Positions 1-12,110 of a stretch of DNA of 64,000 nt are shown one piece after another. A program made the position numbers and the translations under genes. Source of the stretch: Saccopteryx bilineata (taxonomy: Eukaryota > Chordata > Mammalia > Chiroptera > Emballonuridae); contig NC_089495.1 of NCBI RefSeq assembly GCF_036850765.1, forward strand, positions 199,524,847 to 199,588,846. The letters are read 5' to 3'. Numbering within the stretch: the stretch's first letter is position 1; each line of letters begins with the position of its first letter. The notes beneath the pieces were generated by a model. It searched no databases. It was not told the DNA's origin and saw nothing but the letters and a program-made list of their open reading frames with translations.

Positions 1-389
1 CGCTTCCTCCCACCTCATCAGCCTGGACACCGCTGGGACCCTCAGGGGCCATCTTGCCACCCTCTTCACCACACCGGGCTCAGGGATCCCTGGTCTAAGG
101 CGATCCAGGGGAGAAATCGGCTCATTCTCCTAGCAACCCACGCTTCATGTGAGCCCCAGCTTGGCCTGTGGGCTTCTCAGGGGGCCCTTTGCCGCCTTCT
201 GCCAAGAGTATGGGGGGCCATCCCTCCACCCCAAACTTTTGCGTCTTTGTAAAAATGTTGAGCGGGAAAAAACTGCCGACTATGTAAATCAGAGATCATT
301 AGAGGTTGGGTTTTTCCTTAAAGAATGGATTCAGCAAAATGCTGTTTTCTCCCCGGCGCTGGGTCTCTATTTAGGGGATTGGAGCTCCG

Positions 390-411
390 TTTATTTATTT
401 ATTTATTTATT
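390..411. repeat. (TTTA)n microsatellite
   Basis: About five uninterrupted copies of a TTTA unit. Confidence 0.9.
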
Positions 412-788
412 CATTAGCTGGGCCCACAGTCAAGGAGAAAGAAGCAAGGCTATTAATCTTTCCTGTCATCCATTCACAGATGTGGAGTTCACACCACAGC
501 AAATGTGAAGTCAGCAGTACACAACCACAAGGTGGAAATTTCAAGAGAAACAAGCTTGGAGGAATAAAAAATAAAAATAAAAAGGGAGTGGAGGTGGGTC
601 AGGGGGAGAGGGCGACACGGAGGCAGAGCACATTTAAAATACAGTCTCTGTGCCTCCCTGGGCTCGTGTGTGTGGGGCTGGGAGTAATCTTGTTCCCAGC
701 ATGGAGGTGCCATCGATGTGTTAATGATAATTTTCTTTGCTCTTCCTCCTGAGGAAATGAAGTTTGCAAGCCGATTCTGATGAAGTAC

Positions 789-867
789 ATCTGAGTGTGT
801 GTGTCTGTGTGTGTGTTACACAGGGACTGGAACAGACAGACAGACAGACAGACACACACACACACAT
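789..867. repeat. Compound TG / CAGA / CA microsatellite
   Basis: An imperfect (TG)n run (789-815) is followed after about 15 bp by (CAGA)n passing into (CA)n (832-867). Such compound tracts usually vary in length between individuals. Confidence 0.9.
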
Positions 868-2489
868 ATTCACACATTTTCTCCTCTGCCTATTTATGGC
901 ATCTGAACTTAGTGGATTCTAGACATCTCCCTGGGAAGGCCAATCGTAGAAGGCTGTGGCAAGGTCTAAGAAAGCATTGGTGCCCCTTTTGCAAATAATG
1001 TGACTGCCAGCTCTTGGGGGGTGGGGACACGGTAGCCAGCCTGCAACAGCCATGCGTTTTGCTAGAGAGAAAACCCAGAGACGTCACGAGCAGCTCCCAT
1101 TGGGGAGTTCCTTGAACCAGGGCTGGACACTGTGGGGTAGACCGATCACCAGCCCTCCCTGAGCTGTCTGTCATCTTTCCAGAGCCTGGGGACTCTGAAG
1201 GGTGGGCACATGTGGCCACGCTACTACAGAGACAGATCGGTTACCCCCTGCCTCAGTTTCCTTTCTGCCGTATTCCTGCTTTGGAGGCTGAGACCCTGAC
1301 ACTTTAGCTCTTGGCTTACCAGCTCTTTGCCCCGCTGGGCCTGGGGGAACAGGTGGCAGAGCCCCCATCATGCCTGCCTTGTTCCAGAGAGACACTGGAG
1401 CCACCGCCCCCGTTGCTCAGATCAGAACCACTATCCATTGTCTTCAGCCTGACCCAAACCCGACTCCCTCTTTTGCCTTGAGGTGCTGCCATTCCTCTGG
1501 GTCCTCGCCCGTCCCCACCTGCACTTCCCCTGCCTCCCTGGTCCAGGATGCCGAGCTCTTGGCCGCACAGGCTGGGGAAGACAGAGTCCGTGGAGCGCAC
1601 CCAGGACCCCTCTGATGACAGCGGGGGAAGGCTGCCACCCCAGAGGGAGCCAGAGTCAGCTCCTCTCATCACAATGTGAACTCCTCAGGGCACAGAGCCC
1701 GTGTCTATCCATCCCTCCTCCTTAACACTCTGTGATGCTCTGCGAACATTCGGTGAATCGTGTTGAATTCTGGCTCAGAAGGAGACCGGCTGCCTGGGGG
1801 GAGCCGAGGTTTGTGCTGAAAGCGCCACACGAGCTAAGCCCTGGCTCCTGGGTTAAGGAAGGGATGAGAAGTTTGCTGGCTGCTCAGTGGAGGGCTGTGA
1901 TCAGCAGGATTCTGAGGCTGTGTCTGGACGCAATGGGAAAGGCTGGTGATCCCGTAGCAAGTCTGTCCTGGGTGCAAGAGGGAGAGTGAAGATACGGTGG
2001 CTCACACTCAGGCATTGAAGGTCGGCTGCCCTGGGTCACGGAGTCGTTTGCAAAGGATATTGACCCCAGAAGAGGTGGGGCTGGAGGGAAAGGCATAGCT
2101 TTGATGAGAGGGAGAAGGAAGAAGGGTCAGCCTGGAGCTGATCCCTCAGATCAGGGAGCCCTGTCCCAGGTGCTGACCCCACAGGGAAGGCTGAGTATGG
2201 GCACAGGGTGCGCCAGAGCTGGGATATTTCTAGAAACGCCTGTCGCAGGGACCACCAGTTAATCATGGTCACAGGCGAGGCCAGGGTGCAACCCCAACTA
2301 TCTCACTGGAACCCGCCCCCAGCACTCCTAGGACGTGGCAAGCACACCTGAATCGTCCTTCCATCCATCCCTGCCTCCATAAAACGCTGGTTCCTTCGCT
2401 GCCATGTCCATGTTCAATTCTGCAGATTGGAAACAATAAAACTCAACCCGAAAAGGAATAAAGAGCAATCATGCTATATGATCATTGAC

Positions 2490-2704
2490 TATTCACCTGT
2501 TTGTCTTTTTTCCCTAGACAACAAATTGGCAAATATTTCCTGTAAATACTTAAGCCAACATAGGCCATACAGTCTCTGTTACAACTACTCAGTCCTGTCT
2601 TTGTAGTGCGAAAGCAGCAGCGTCTAACATGTAAACCAGTGGGCCTGACTGTTTCCAATAAAACTTTATTTACAAAAACAGATGGCCGCAGTTTGTCCCC
2701 CACT
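2490..2704 (+). mobile_element. Ancient hAT-type MER element
   Basis: The stretch follows a common mammalian non-autonomous hAT consensus: a cell of GGCAAATATTTCCTGTAAAT, a ..GGCCATACAGTCTCTGTTAC.. core, and a CCAATAAAACTTTATTTACA segment near the end, then GCAGTTTGTCCCCCA. It is diverged and lacks clean target duplications. I am not sure of the subfamily name. Confidence 0.7.
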
Positions 2705-2714
2705 AGATGATGAG

Positions 2715-2815
2715 CTTCTCAAAGCAGGAAATGCTTCCTATTCAACTGTCCCAACCATAGCGCCTGACACAGAGGAGGTCCTTGATACACCGTGAGCAAA
2801 GGAATGGTGTTGAAA
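2715..2815. repeat. L2-like fragment
   Basis: Phrases such as GCGCCTGACACAGAGGAGGT followed by CTTGATACA resemble the L2 3' end. Short and diverged. Confidence 0.4.
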
Positions 2816-3029
2816 AATGGTTTGCAATCTCCGTTAGCACCTGGTTGGGCTGGATCGACCCATCATGTGCCTGAAGTCTTCGCCTTGGCCTGGGCGTGGC
2901 GGGGACCATTTCACATGCTGGGGATTTTGGGGAAATGGTGGTAATATTCACTTTCCCATATCCACATCCTTTGCAGTTTGACTTTGCAAGTCCTCCCACC
3001 AAGAGATAGAGCAAATGCCCCCCCCCCCC

Positions 3030-3410
3030 TTGAATGTGGAAGGGCCTGGTGAGTCGCCTGGGCCGAGGGAGTTCAGAGGAGTCATGTTGTGCCGCTTCTA
3101 AGCCCAGGCCTCAAGAGACAGCGTGTGCTTCTGTTTCTTCTTCACGTGGTCAGCCGTGGGCCTGCTTACTGGATGAGCAATGGCGGGAAGCACCAATGAC
3201 TCATCCCAGCAGAAGCAATCCTGGGCTAGTCGTCCCTACAGTTAGCCCTAGACACATGAGTGAGTCTGGCTGAGACCAGAAGAGCCACCTCCCTGAGCTC
3301 AGTTCACTTCGCCAACATGGAGAATCATGAGCAAAGTAAACCGTGGCTGTTTTACACCAACCACCCCCTCAGTTTTGGAATGGTTGTTATGCAACAAAAC
3401 TGATATAGTT
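3030..3410 (+). mobile_element. Ancient LTR-type repeat, 3' end
   Basis: The end, CAGTTTTGGAATGGTTGTTA then TGCAACAAAACTGATATA, matches the terminal part of an old LTR-like mammalian repeat. The same family appears reversed at 11930-12100. The 5' part is too diverged to trust. Confidence 0.5.
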
Positions 3411-3411
3411 G

Positions 3412-4128
3412 TTACTGTTAAAAATATATTGAGACCACCTCACACCCATCTGGTAGGCTGCTACAAAAATAATAGAGAATAACAAATTTTGGCAAAGATA
3501 TGGGGAAATGGAAATGCTTGTAGACTGTTGGGGGGAAGGCAAAATGGAAAACGGTATGGTGGGTCCTTAAAAAATTAAAAATAGAAATACCAATGATTCA
3601 ACAATCTCACTTCCGGGATATATGCCCAAAAAACTGAAAGTGGGATCTGGAAGAAATGTTAGTGCACTCATGTCCACAGCAGCGTTATTCACAGCAGCCA
3701 AAAGGTGGACACATCCTAAGGTGGACATACATTATCCTATCAACAAATGAATAAATAAGCAAAATGTGGTCTATACCTACAATGGGATACTATTCAGCCT
3801 TTAAAAGGAAGAAAATTCAACGTTGATGAGCTTTGAGGACATTGTGCAAAGTGAAATAAGCCAGTCACAAGAAGACAAACACTACACAATTCCACTTATA
3901 GAAGTTCCTAGTCAAATTGGTGGTTGCCAGAGGCTGGGGGGAGAGGGGAAAGAAAGGTTGTTTAGGGGGTGTAGTTTCAGTTTTGCAAAATAAGAAGAGT
4001 TCTGGAGATGGATGGTGGTGATGGTTGGACAACCATGTGAAGGTTCTCAATGTCACTGAACAATACCCTTAAAAATTGTTAAGATGGTAAATGTTATGCC
4101 TATTTCCTCACAATTAAAAAAAAACAAA
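3412..4128 (+). mobile_element. L1 3' end (old L1M-type)
   Basis: About 700 bp of the ORF2 end and 3' UTR of an old L1. Recognisable pieces include the CTCACACCCATCTGGTAGGC segment, CCACAGCAGCGTTATTCACA, AATGGGATACTATTCAGCCT, and the 3' UTR pieces GGTGGTTGCCAGAGGCTGGG and GATGGATGGTGGTGATGGTT. It ends in an A-rich tail. Stops and small gaps make it non-coding. A 63-aa antisense frame within it is incidental. Confidence 0.87.
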
Positions 4129-4294
4129 TAGTGTTGGGAACTTCCTGGGAGTGACAAGTATTCAGAAAACTCTTAGCCACTCTGTGCAAAAGCATGGACC
4201 ACAAGGAGAGGGAACAGGAGGCACCAGCACCGCTGAGAAATGCCAGGGGAGTGGGTGGTTCAGAGGGTGCTCGGAGTGGAGGGAGTGTGGTGTT

Positions 4295-5095
4295 AACTTT
4301 GGATGTTGAGTTCTTCAGGATTCTTTCGATTGCAAGTGACAGAAATGAATGCAGCCTAGCAAATGAAATTTTCTGAAGTAGCTGGGAATGACACATGAAT
4401 TGGATAAGGACCCTGCCAGCTAGACAGTCACCAGGTCTGGCTTCCTCTCCTCTCGTCTCTATTCGGCTTTATTCTCTCCAAGAGCTCTGGCTGCCACATT
4501 CCCTCACCTCCCTCCAACACAGTGATGACCCCAGAGGAAAACAGCTTCTCCTCCAGCTCCTAGTGGGAAAACTCTGGGGGAAGCATGTGATTGGCTGGAC
4601 TTGGGTCCTGTGCCCACTCCTGGACCAATCATAATGTCTAAGCAAAAGTTGGATTCTGACTGGTCCAGTCTGGGTCATGTGACCCCTGTGGCCTGGGTTG
4701 GGTGAGATTTGCTTTGGAGAAGACATATGGGGATTCTTGCTGGGTAGACATACAGTTGCTGCTGCTGTCCATGCTGGCTGTTATCCTATTAGCACGAAGA
4801 TCATTTGGGGACATGCTCCCTGCTAGTGAAGATTTATATACCTGGTTCTCAATACAAAGTAAAGGCTGTCTCCCCAGGATTGGCCTCACTCAGCAGCCTC
4901 TCTGGGGGTCAAGGCAAGGAAGGAAGGCTATATAACCTTGTCTCCTCCCAGAAGGTCTGGGCCCCCAGTTCCAAAGGGGAGCCCTACTTCAGGCAATCAA
5001 GGGATTACAGGAGGTCAAATTCTAGGGACAAGGGAAGTTCCATCCTGAGCCCTCTGGCCCCGCCCAGCCAGAAGACCTCCTTCAGGTCCCTTCGC
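4295..5095. repeat. Old interspersed repeat, family uncertain
   Basis: ATTGCAAGTGACAGAAATGA at the start and the CCAATCA/GGTCATGTGACC phrases at 4580-4690 recall an old LTR-like repeat common in mammals. I cannot name it. There is no coding content. Confidence 0.4.
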
Positions 5096-5099
5096 CTCT

Positions 5100-7377
5100 G
5101 ACTTAAAAAACCAAGATGTATATGTGATCTCGTCTTTACAAAGTATTTTTTCTCATAAATTTAAAAACTTGTTCAAATTTTCCTTTGAATTATTCTTGAA
5201 AAGGTGTTAAAATATGTGATCTCGATGCTTCTAGGAAAACGCTATATACTCCCTTCCAAAGTATCATCTCTGACCTCAGTGTCACTGATTTTGTGGAGCC
5301 TGGCTTCCTTTCTGCAACCCAGGATATAAATATCTAAGGGCTTTATGATAGGGAGTTATTGTTTTGTGTTGTGTTTTAAGAAATTAACCCAAAAAAAGAG
5401 CAAAGAATTACAACGGAGAAATGGCACCTGCACGCATAAGCAATGATGAATGGATGTCATGAGCGCGCAGTTGCATTCAAACGCCAAAAAAGCAGAGATC
5501 GGATCAGATCTAAAAGGGCTCAGAAAGCACCCCCTGGCCCCCACCAGCCACAGCCTCTAAGACTTAGATTGAACCGTTTATCATATTAAAACTGAAATGG
5601 ATTATATCTCCAAAGGAGACAAGAAAATGATTTGACACCACGTATATAATCTAATTCAAATCATGGGCACCCTAATCGACATTTAATTGATGCAATAATG
5701 TTTGTTCATGATGGTAAATAAACAAAATATATAAACAGAGACATTTTCTGTGATGTTTAATGACTGCTTAGCAGCTATCTGGGTCAGAGCGACTGAGCTC
5801 TAATAAACAAATGCTTAATAATCAATTGAAATGCATTCCTCTGGTTATTGCTTTATTAAATCAGGATCCCACTCCAGCTGCGGAATGTTCTTCTGCTAGG
5901 AACAACACGGTTAGAAGTGGAAGAGGCTGTAATGGACAGGTCCCGTGCTTACTGTGAGTTGCAATGAGAGATTTTTCCTCTCTCCACTCCTGCAATCAAA
6001 TGGTGTTCTATAGACAGGCTTGCATGTATCCTGGATTTGACTGAGTTGAAGCAAACCCTGTCTACATTCCAGGCTTGGTTTTTTTCATTATAACTCCTAT
6101 TCTATTGCCTACCTTAATGGATAAGTCATGTAAATAAAATAATCCAGGTCAAGAGCTTAGAGCAGGGCCCAGCCTGTAGTAAAGACACAACAAATGGTCA
6201 TTACCATAACACTAACCTGTGCTTACTCTTCTGAGCATGTGTGAAATTCACTCCCGGTCATCTCTCACTTGAGATTTCTTTTTTCATGTAAGCCTCACTT
6301 GACAGAGTCCAGGCCAGGCCACACCCTGCCATCTCACCTAACAGGTCCATCAGCTCCCTAGCCGTGTCCAGGGAGGGGCCACAGCTGGCAGCAGCTGGGT
6401 CTGCCATCGGGACCACTTCCTGCTGGCGCTCTGATCTCTTCTCTCCCCTTCTTTTGCTCCTGGCAGCTGATGGCATCCTTTTCTGTGTCACCTATGGCCC
6501 TGATGCTTCCAGGAGGTGGGACCTGTGTTGGGGACTCCAAGCCAGGCAGCAGATGTGCCCTGAAATGACAGCACTATTTCCCATTCCTAAAGATTCCCCC
6601 CAGAGCCCAGCTTCGGGGAGCTGAGACCACGAGACATTCCTTCCTGATGTCTGCAGCCTCCCTGGGACCCCTTGGCCAGACCCTCCTTTCTCTCCTTTCT
6701 TCTCCCTTCCTCTCTTCTCCCCACTCCCACTGTCTCCACACAGCCTGCAGTAACTGCTCTCTGTCTGCCCAGATAAGTAAGGGAACCCAGGGTCAGCTGC
6801 CCAGGCGTAGAGATGAGGAACCAGGAGGTGAGGGGGGACAATGATAAGATAGAGACCATTTGGTGCCATTGGAACTTTGAAAAGAGAGAATAGCGCCCCC
6901 CCCCCTCCTTCCCTCCCCGGGGTTGACAGCGGACGGGAAGCCCTTTGGATAGACTAACATGTGCTTGATGGTCCCGGGGCGCCATCTTGTGACCAGTCCA
7001 TGTAATGACCAAAGGCCCCTTTCCTAGTGACCACGTCCTAAATTCCTTCTAAGGTCCCTGAACCTTAGCCCAAGACTCAGGTTGTATTTAAACCCTTTCT
7101 CAGACCTTAGGAGTCCAACCAGTCACCCTCTTGGAGGGGTGAGAGTAGAGAGAGGGACAGCATTGGGAAGAAACAGAAGACAGAAGCCGGAGTAAGGGGA
7201 CAGAAAGGGTGCTGGGGGAGTCCCGGAGGGCTCCTAGACAAAAGCTGGTCTGGAAAGATCCAAGGATCCTAGAGAAAGGCTGTCAAGGGAGAGTCCCGTG
7301 TGAACAGAAAAGGCTCAGTTACAGAACAGGAACCCCGATGGCCTCTGGGAGCACTGGATTCCCGAGACACGTGCTCA
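5100..7377. other. Intergenic; AT-rich unique block, then mixed sequence
   Basis: Positions 5100-6240 are AT-rich with no repeat I recognise; 5590-6060 is listed separately. Positions 6250-7377 are mixed, with pyrimidine-rich tracts near 6680-6730 and a poly-C run at about 6895. No gene is supported. Confidence 0.5.
5590..6060. promoter_or_regulatory. Candidate conserved non-coding element
   Basis: About 470 bp of unique AT-rich sequence contains homeobox- and POU-like words (TTTAATTGATGCAATAATG, CTAATAAACAAATGCTTAAT, AATCAATTGAAATGCATTCC). It has no ORF and no recognisable repeat. This texture is typical of long-range developmental enhancers in gene deserts such as DHX35-MAFB. Conservation was not tested. 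Confidence 0.3.
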
Positions 7378-7437
7378 GGTTAGGGTTAGGGTTAGAGTTA
7401 GGGTTAGGGTTAGGGTTAGGGTTAGGGTTAGGGTTAG
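7378..7437 (+). repeat. Interstitial telomeric repeat (TTAGGG)n
   Basis: Ten head-to-tail TTAGGG units with a single variant (TTAGAG) form a 60-bp tract in ordinary unique sequence. It is therefore an interstitial telomeric site rather than a chromosome end. Such tracts are thought to arise when telomerase or telomeric DNA heals a double-strand break. The near-perfect array suggests a fairly recent origin. Confidence 0.97.
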
Positions 7438-7744
7438 AAGCCCCTGGAGAGAAGCCCCAGGTTGAGGGGGGACAAGGGGCTCCTCCTCCTCTGTCTCCAC
7501 TCCCGTCCTCCTCTCCCACCAACTCAGCCATCTAGGGAAGCGCGGCTATTGGGATGGTGAGGAGCTAGGGGTGTGGGGGAGGCCGGCCCTTCGCCCTTCT
7601 GAAGACCCAGCACCCTGCGCTCATCCCCGTGACCCTGCCGGCTCGGTGCAGCCCCGTGTTACTGACGTATTTCTTTCATTCCAAGTTCGTATGCTCACTT
7701 CTAGGGGTCGTTATTCAACACTCAGTCTTGGGAGCCAGCATGCT

Positions 7745-8040
7745 TACGTTTCTATCTCTCCTCTCTACCCTTTTACTGCCTGTGTGACCTCGGACAAGGT
7801 GCTCAACCTCTCTGAGAAACCATTTCCAGGTCAATAAAATGGAGAGATTCCAGGGCCTCTCTTCCGGAGCTGTCGTGAGAGTCAAATACATCCCGTGAGA
7901 TACGTACACACAAGAGCTAATTCAGTTCCCAAAACATCCCAGGGGCCATGGGCACTATCTTCTCCCAGGTGAGAAAACTGAGGTTCAGAGAGGCTGAAAT
8001 GACAGGCCAGAGGTCACACTGACAGTCAAAGGCAGAGATG
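7745..8040 (+). mobile_element. MIR elements (two pieces)
   Basis: Positions 7770-7910 follow the MIR core: CTGTGTGACCTCGGACAAGG, CTCAACCTCTCTGAGAAACC, then AATAAAATGG. Positions 7965-8040 read GAGAAAACTGAGGTTCAGAG and GGCCAGAGGTCACACTGACA, which is MIR-like in the other sense. Both are old and diverged. Confidence 0.6.
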
Positions 8041-8079
8041 AGTAAGCCTCTGTGAGTCCAATTTTCAAGTCTGAGTGAG

Positions 8080-8535
8080 TGTTCATCGACTATCTGCGGC
8101 CATCAGACTGTGTGCTGGCTGAAGGCAGATGTCCCATCACGACCATCTTTGTCCTCCTTGAACTTTGGCGACTAGCACGTGTGAGGGGCTCCATACGTGT
8201 ATGTTTATTGCTCAGTGATGTCAGGACAGAGGCACCAAGTCCGCCATGCTTGCTGCTCAATGGGTAAGTGAGTCCCAGAGCCACCACTGGCTCAGGCTAC
8301 CTTGAACCTGGCAGCTTCCTCAAATGCACCCAGCCCTTTCCTGTCTCCCAGCCTTTGGACAAGCTGTTTCCTCTGCCGGGAACGCCCTTCCCTCTTGTCT
8401 CAGCCTGAAACACTGAGACCAGAGCCAAACTCCCCTGCCCTGCCAGGGCTTTCTCTGCCGTCCGGGTCCAGCAGGCCCCCAGGAGACCAGCCCCGGCCTC
8501 CATTAGGGCATGGATCACATAGTAGGACCGGCACC
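8080..8535. repeat. L2-like fragments
   Basis: Stretches such as CCTTTCCTGTCTCCCAGCCT and CTCTGCCGGGAACGCCCTTC resemble L2 3' regions in this orientation. Divergence prevents a firm call. Confidence 0.5.
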
Positions 8536-8664
8536 TGTCCACCCACGGGGTGCCCCGCTCAGCTCAGCCGAGAGCCCCTGGGGGACAGGTAACCGTAACT
8601 GCGTGAAGCCTGGGGCACTGAGGAGCAGGGCCAGGTGGGTCTGCAGTGAATGGGGGAGGCAGCC

Positions 8665-8835
8665 TGGAGGAGAGGGCGGGGCAGACGGAAGGGAGAAAAG
8701 GAAGGAGATGAATGAGGACCAGAGGAAGGAAGTGGGGGAGGAAAGGAATAGAGGGAGAAAGAAAGGGAGAGAGAGAGAATGGGGGAGGGTGGGGGTAAAG
8801 GATGAGCAGAGAGAGAGGGAATGTGGAAAGGAAGG
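8665..8835 (+). repeat. 170-bp purine-rich (GGA/GAA) tract
   Basis: The plus strand is almost entirely purine with irregular AGGAA, GAGA and GGGGGAGG units. It accounts for the long antisense open frames here, which have low-complexity translations. Confidence 0.85.
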
Positions 8836-8839
8836 AGCA

Positions 8840-10480
8840 GGGGACACAGCTGTCCTGCTTCTCGCTGTCACTTTGTGGGGGCCTCCTTCCTGGCAGAGAG
8901 GAGGGTGCTCCTGGCGAGCAGGCATGCGCCCCTCCAGGCCAGCCACCTGGCCCTCCCCCGGCGCTCCCTTCCGCCCCGCACCCCTCCCCTCTCCTGCACC
9001 GGAGGCGAGAGCCGGGCCTGCCTCTGATTCTCTCCAAGTCGGCATTTTTCTTCCCGTGCTGGGGCACAGGCGCAGTCTCTGGGAGCGAACACACCTGCCA
9101 CGCCTGTGCTGACACAAGGCTTTTCAGAAAGCGAGAGGAAGAGAAAACGGGCCTGGGCGATGCTGGGGAGGGCACGGCTCCATCCGCCCCCGCTCCAGGC
9201 CAGGCGGGAAAGGGGCTTCTGGTTGCTCTCACGCCGGCACCCAGTGAGGACTGGGGGGGGAGAGGTGTTTGCCCCTCCGGCCCCCACCAAACCACACATC
9301 CCTCCTGCACGCAGAGTTCAGCGAAGATGTTGCAGGTGTGGGTGCAGGACCAGGCAGACGAGCGAGGGAGGGGTGCGCAGGAACGGAGCCCTCGGCCCCT
9401 GCTGGGACAAATGTCAGAGCAAGCCCCTTCTCATCGCCTGTAAACAAACCCTCCCGAAATCCTGCAAACAGAGGAAACCCAAGTTCACTGGAGCAATCTG
9501 ACCAAACAAGATGCCCTTTTGAGAACATTCTATTAGCCTGCTGGTCCCTCCGTAGATGATTTATTTGGGTTTTGTTTCTGCGAAAGCAAAGTGGGTGTCA
9601 CGTCTTTCTTGAAGAGACAAGAGAAAACTTAGTTCCCGCAGCTCTGGGGGAGGGAATAGAGAATATATAAGTCCCTGACCCGCATCCCACACTGGACCCT
9701 AAAACGTCAACCCAAGCCAACAAGAACGAGAGTGACAAGAAGCAGGAGCAGCCCTTACTCCCTGAGCTGAACACTTAAATCATTTAATCCTCCCAAACAC
9801 CCAGCAGGAAGCTGTTTTCTCATTTTGCCAAGGACAGGCTCAGAGAAGTGAAGTAACTTGCCCAAGGTCACACAGCGAGTAAGAGATGACTCAGCATATA
9901 AACGCCACCCACGCCCCAGTGCTAAATGCTTCTTGTTTTTTCTCTTCTCCTCTGTGAGAAGTCCATTGGTGGGAAGTGACAGAGTTTAGGGACAAGGACT
10001 TAACAGTAATTAGGAGGGTTGGGACGAATCTGGTAGAAAGGACACCGAGTAAGTCCACCCAGAAGCCGCGTTAGGACGGTCAGGGCGATCGCTGGGTGGA
10101 CTTGCTCTCCAGACCAGCAGCCCCATCTCTCTGCAGCCCTAGGGTTGGTGGGAAACAAGAGCTGGGTGCAAAGCTAGCAAACACTTGCCTTTGGGACAGA
10201 ACTCATCATGAGGTCAGGGCAAAGCAGTGCCCACAGGCTAGGGGGAGGGGCAAGCTCAGGCCTCTCCAGAGATGTAATACCCACCAGCGGGAACTGCCCT
10301 CTGGTTCTTTCTAAATAACTCTTGGTATCCTTCCTGCCACACTAGCCTGTCACCTGGTACAGGCACAATAAATCATTATCATCATTATTATTATTATTGA
10401 ACATCCAAGGGATCAGGCCCAGGTATGACCACAATCCTGAAAGCTCCTCTCCCCACACTGATGGTCTGAGACTCAGTTGC
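8840..10480. other. Intergenic, unique; one MIR
   Basis: The sequence is GC-rich to about 9440, then AT-richer. A MIR in reverse sense lies at about 9760-9900 (GAAGTGAAGTAACTTGCCCA then AGGTCACACAGC). Long overlapping frames on both strands at 8500-9450 follow base composition and resemble no protein I know. Confidence 0.55.
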
Positions 10481-10484
10481 ATGT

Positions 10485-10575
10485 TGCAAACTCCTGCAAT
10501 GTTTTTAATCACACAGGTGCCTGGGCCCTATTCCCAGAGATCCTGATTTGAGTGGTGGGGTAGGGACCTGGCAGC
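10485..10575. mobile_element. MER5-type hAT fragment
   Basis: GTGCCTGGGCCCTATTCCCA followed by GAGATCCTGATTTGAG resembles the centre of MER5 elements. Confidence 0.45.
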
Positions 10576-10689
10576 TGCCCAGCTGGCGCCAATGGGAAGT
10601 CACTGCAGAGAGCCTCTGTCCACACTGACACTATCACTCAGTGTGAGAGGATGTGGCGGAGAGGGCCGTGTGGTCACCAGGGCCCACTC

Positions 10690-11040
10690 CCTCCTCCCGG
10701 AGGACAGGCAGCCAGACCATATTTCCCAGTCTCCTTTGCAACTAGACGTGATCCAGTCACTGAAGTCTGACCATGGAAATGTGAACGGAAGTGACATCCA
10801 TGTCTGTACCTGGCCCGTGAGCCCTCCTGTGCACTGCTCTACACGCTTGCATGGTCTGCCAAGCTCCCGAGGGGTGGCAGAGCTACCAGGTGGGAGAAGC
10901 CTGGGTTCCTGCATCCCCACGTGGAAAGCCACCAGACAAATACCCACTCAATGTGAGAATGAGACATCTATGCTGTTAAGTGACTGAGATTTAGAAGGTT
11001 CTCTGTTACAGGATCTAGAATTACCTTAACTCGTGTTATG
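10690..11040 (+). mobile_element. Ancient LTR-type repeat
   Basis: The start (TTTCCCAGTCTCCTTTGCAA) and the end (AAGTGACTGAGATTTAGAAG, then CTCTGTTACAGGATCTAG) match a common old mammalian LTR-like family whose name I do not recall. It is heavily mutated and non-coding. Confidence 0.45.
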
Positions 11041-11929
11041 GTAATTTCCTGTCTGGAGGATGCCCGTGAAGACTGGGGCCCGAACTACATTAGCTCAGTG
11101 GGACATACTTAGTAATTTCTTCTCACTCACCCCATCCCGCACATACCCTGGAAATCAAGGCTGCAATGACTACACCAAGAAGCCCTGTGTTGTGACAGGC
11201 ATGTCATTATGACCCGAGTAGCTTAGCAGGCAGAATCCATTCATCTTCCTTTGAATCTAAGTATGGAAGGAAGACAGAGAGGGTATTGGATTCTTCGTCT
11301 CCTGCTAAACTCTGGCAAGAACCTGGAAAGGTCAATTGGTCAGACCAAGCCCTGTCCTGGGCTGAAGGCCATGAACAAACAGAGAACCACAGCATGGCAT
11401 GGTCTGGGAATGGCAATGTGGTGTTCAGGGACCTTGCACCTACTCAAAGGAAAGAGGTGACATTTGAATCCAGATATCAGCATTCTGTGGAAGCATGTGA
11501 AGGCGAGCAGGGAATTCCAGGAAGAGGGAACAAACTTGGCGATGGCCTAGAGGCACAAAAAATGCATGTGGAGCTGGCAAATGGCCGTTGGGCAAGCTGG
11601 AGGTGGCTGCGAGGAAGAAATGGGTGTTTCCTGATTCCCAAGATGGAGACAGCCGGTTACCACCAGAGGGAAGTGTGGACGAAGGAGGGACTAACCCTAC
11701 AAAGTGGGCACTGAGACAAAAAGAGGTTGAATGACTTACCCAAGGCCTCACAGTCAGTAATGCAAAAGTCAGGATTGGAAAAGTCTGGGGACATCACTCT
11801 TAACCCCTAAGCCTCATACTGGTTAGTGATAAGAGTGGTTCCTGAGCCTGAGCCTCCATTACAATGAGTGCCACCACGAGCTGAGCCCAGGGGGTCAGGG
11901 AAGTACAGAGGAGAAGTCCCGCATTAGTC

Positions 11930-12110
11930 AGATCTCTGCTGCAGTTATGCTGCGTAACAAACAGCCCCAATGTCTCAGGGGCATACAACACTCACAGGTC
12001 TGCAGTCAGCAGGGTTGGCTTGGCTCCTGGCTGCAGCCCACATTCAGGCCAGCCCCGTGTGGCTCATGTTCTGAGGCCAGAACATTCTCTTCTCATGGGC
12101 AATGAAAGAA
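11930..12110 (-). mobile_element. Ancient LTR-type repeat (reverse)
   Basis: GTTATGCTGCGTAACAAACA and AACACTCACAGGTCTGCAGT match, in reverse, the same old family whose end lies at about 3410. Confidence 0.45.

Larger units (their letters stand above)
1..2480. other. Intergenic, mostly unassigned; simple repeats
   Basis: No gene is supported. Visible pieces are a (TTTA)n run at 390-411, TG-rich and (CAGA)n/(CA)n tracts at 789-867, and an L2-like stretch around 1655-1790. Open frames here are short, overlap on both strands and show no recognised motifs. Confidence 0.6.

Noticed and set aside
7378..7437. Chromosome end
   Set aside because: Unique sequence continues on both sides and only about 60 bp of repeat is present.
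7319..7535. Leu/Gly and Pro/Asn repeat proteins over the telomeric tract
   Set aside because: Six-base repeat translation only.
8510..9450. Frames of 200-248 codons on both strands
   Set aside because: They overlap in several frames, follow a purine-rich tract and GC bias, and show no recognisable domain or splice structure.
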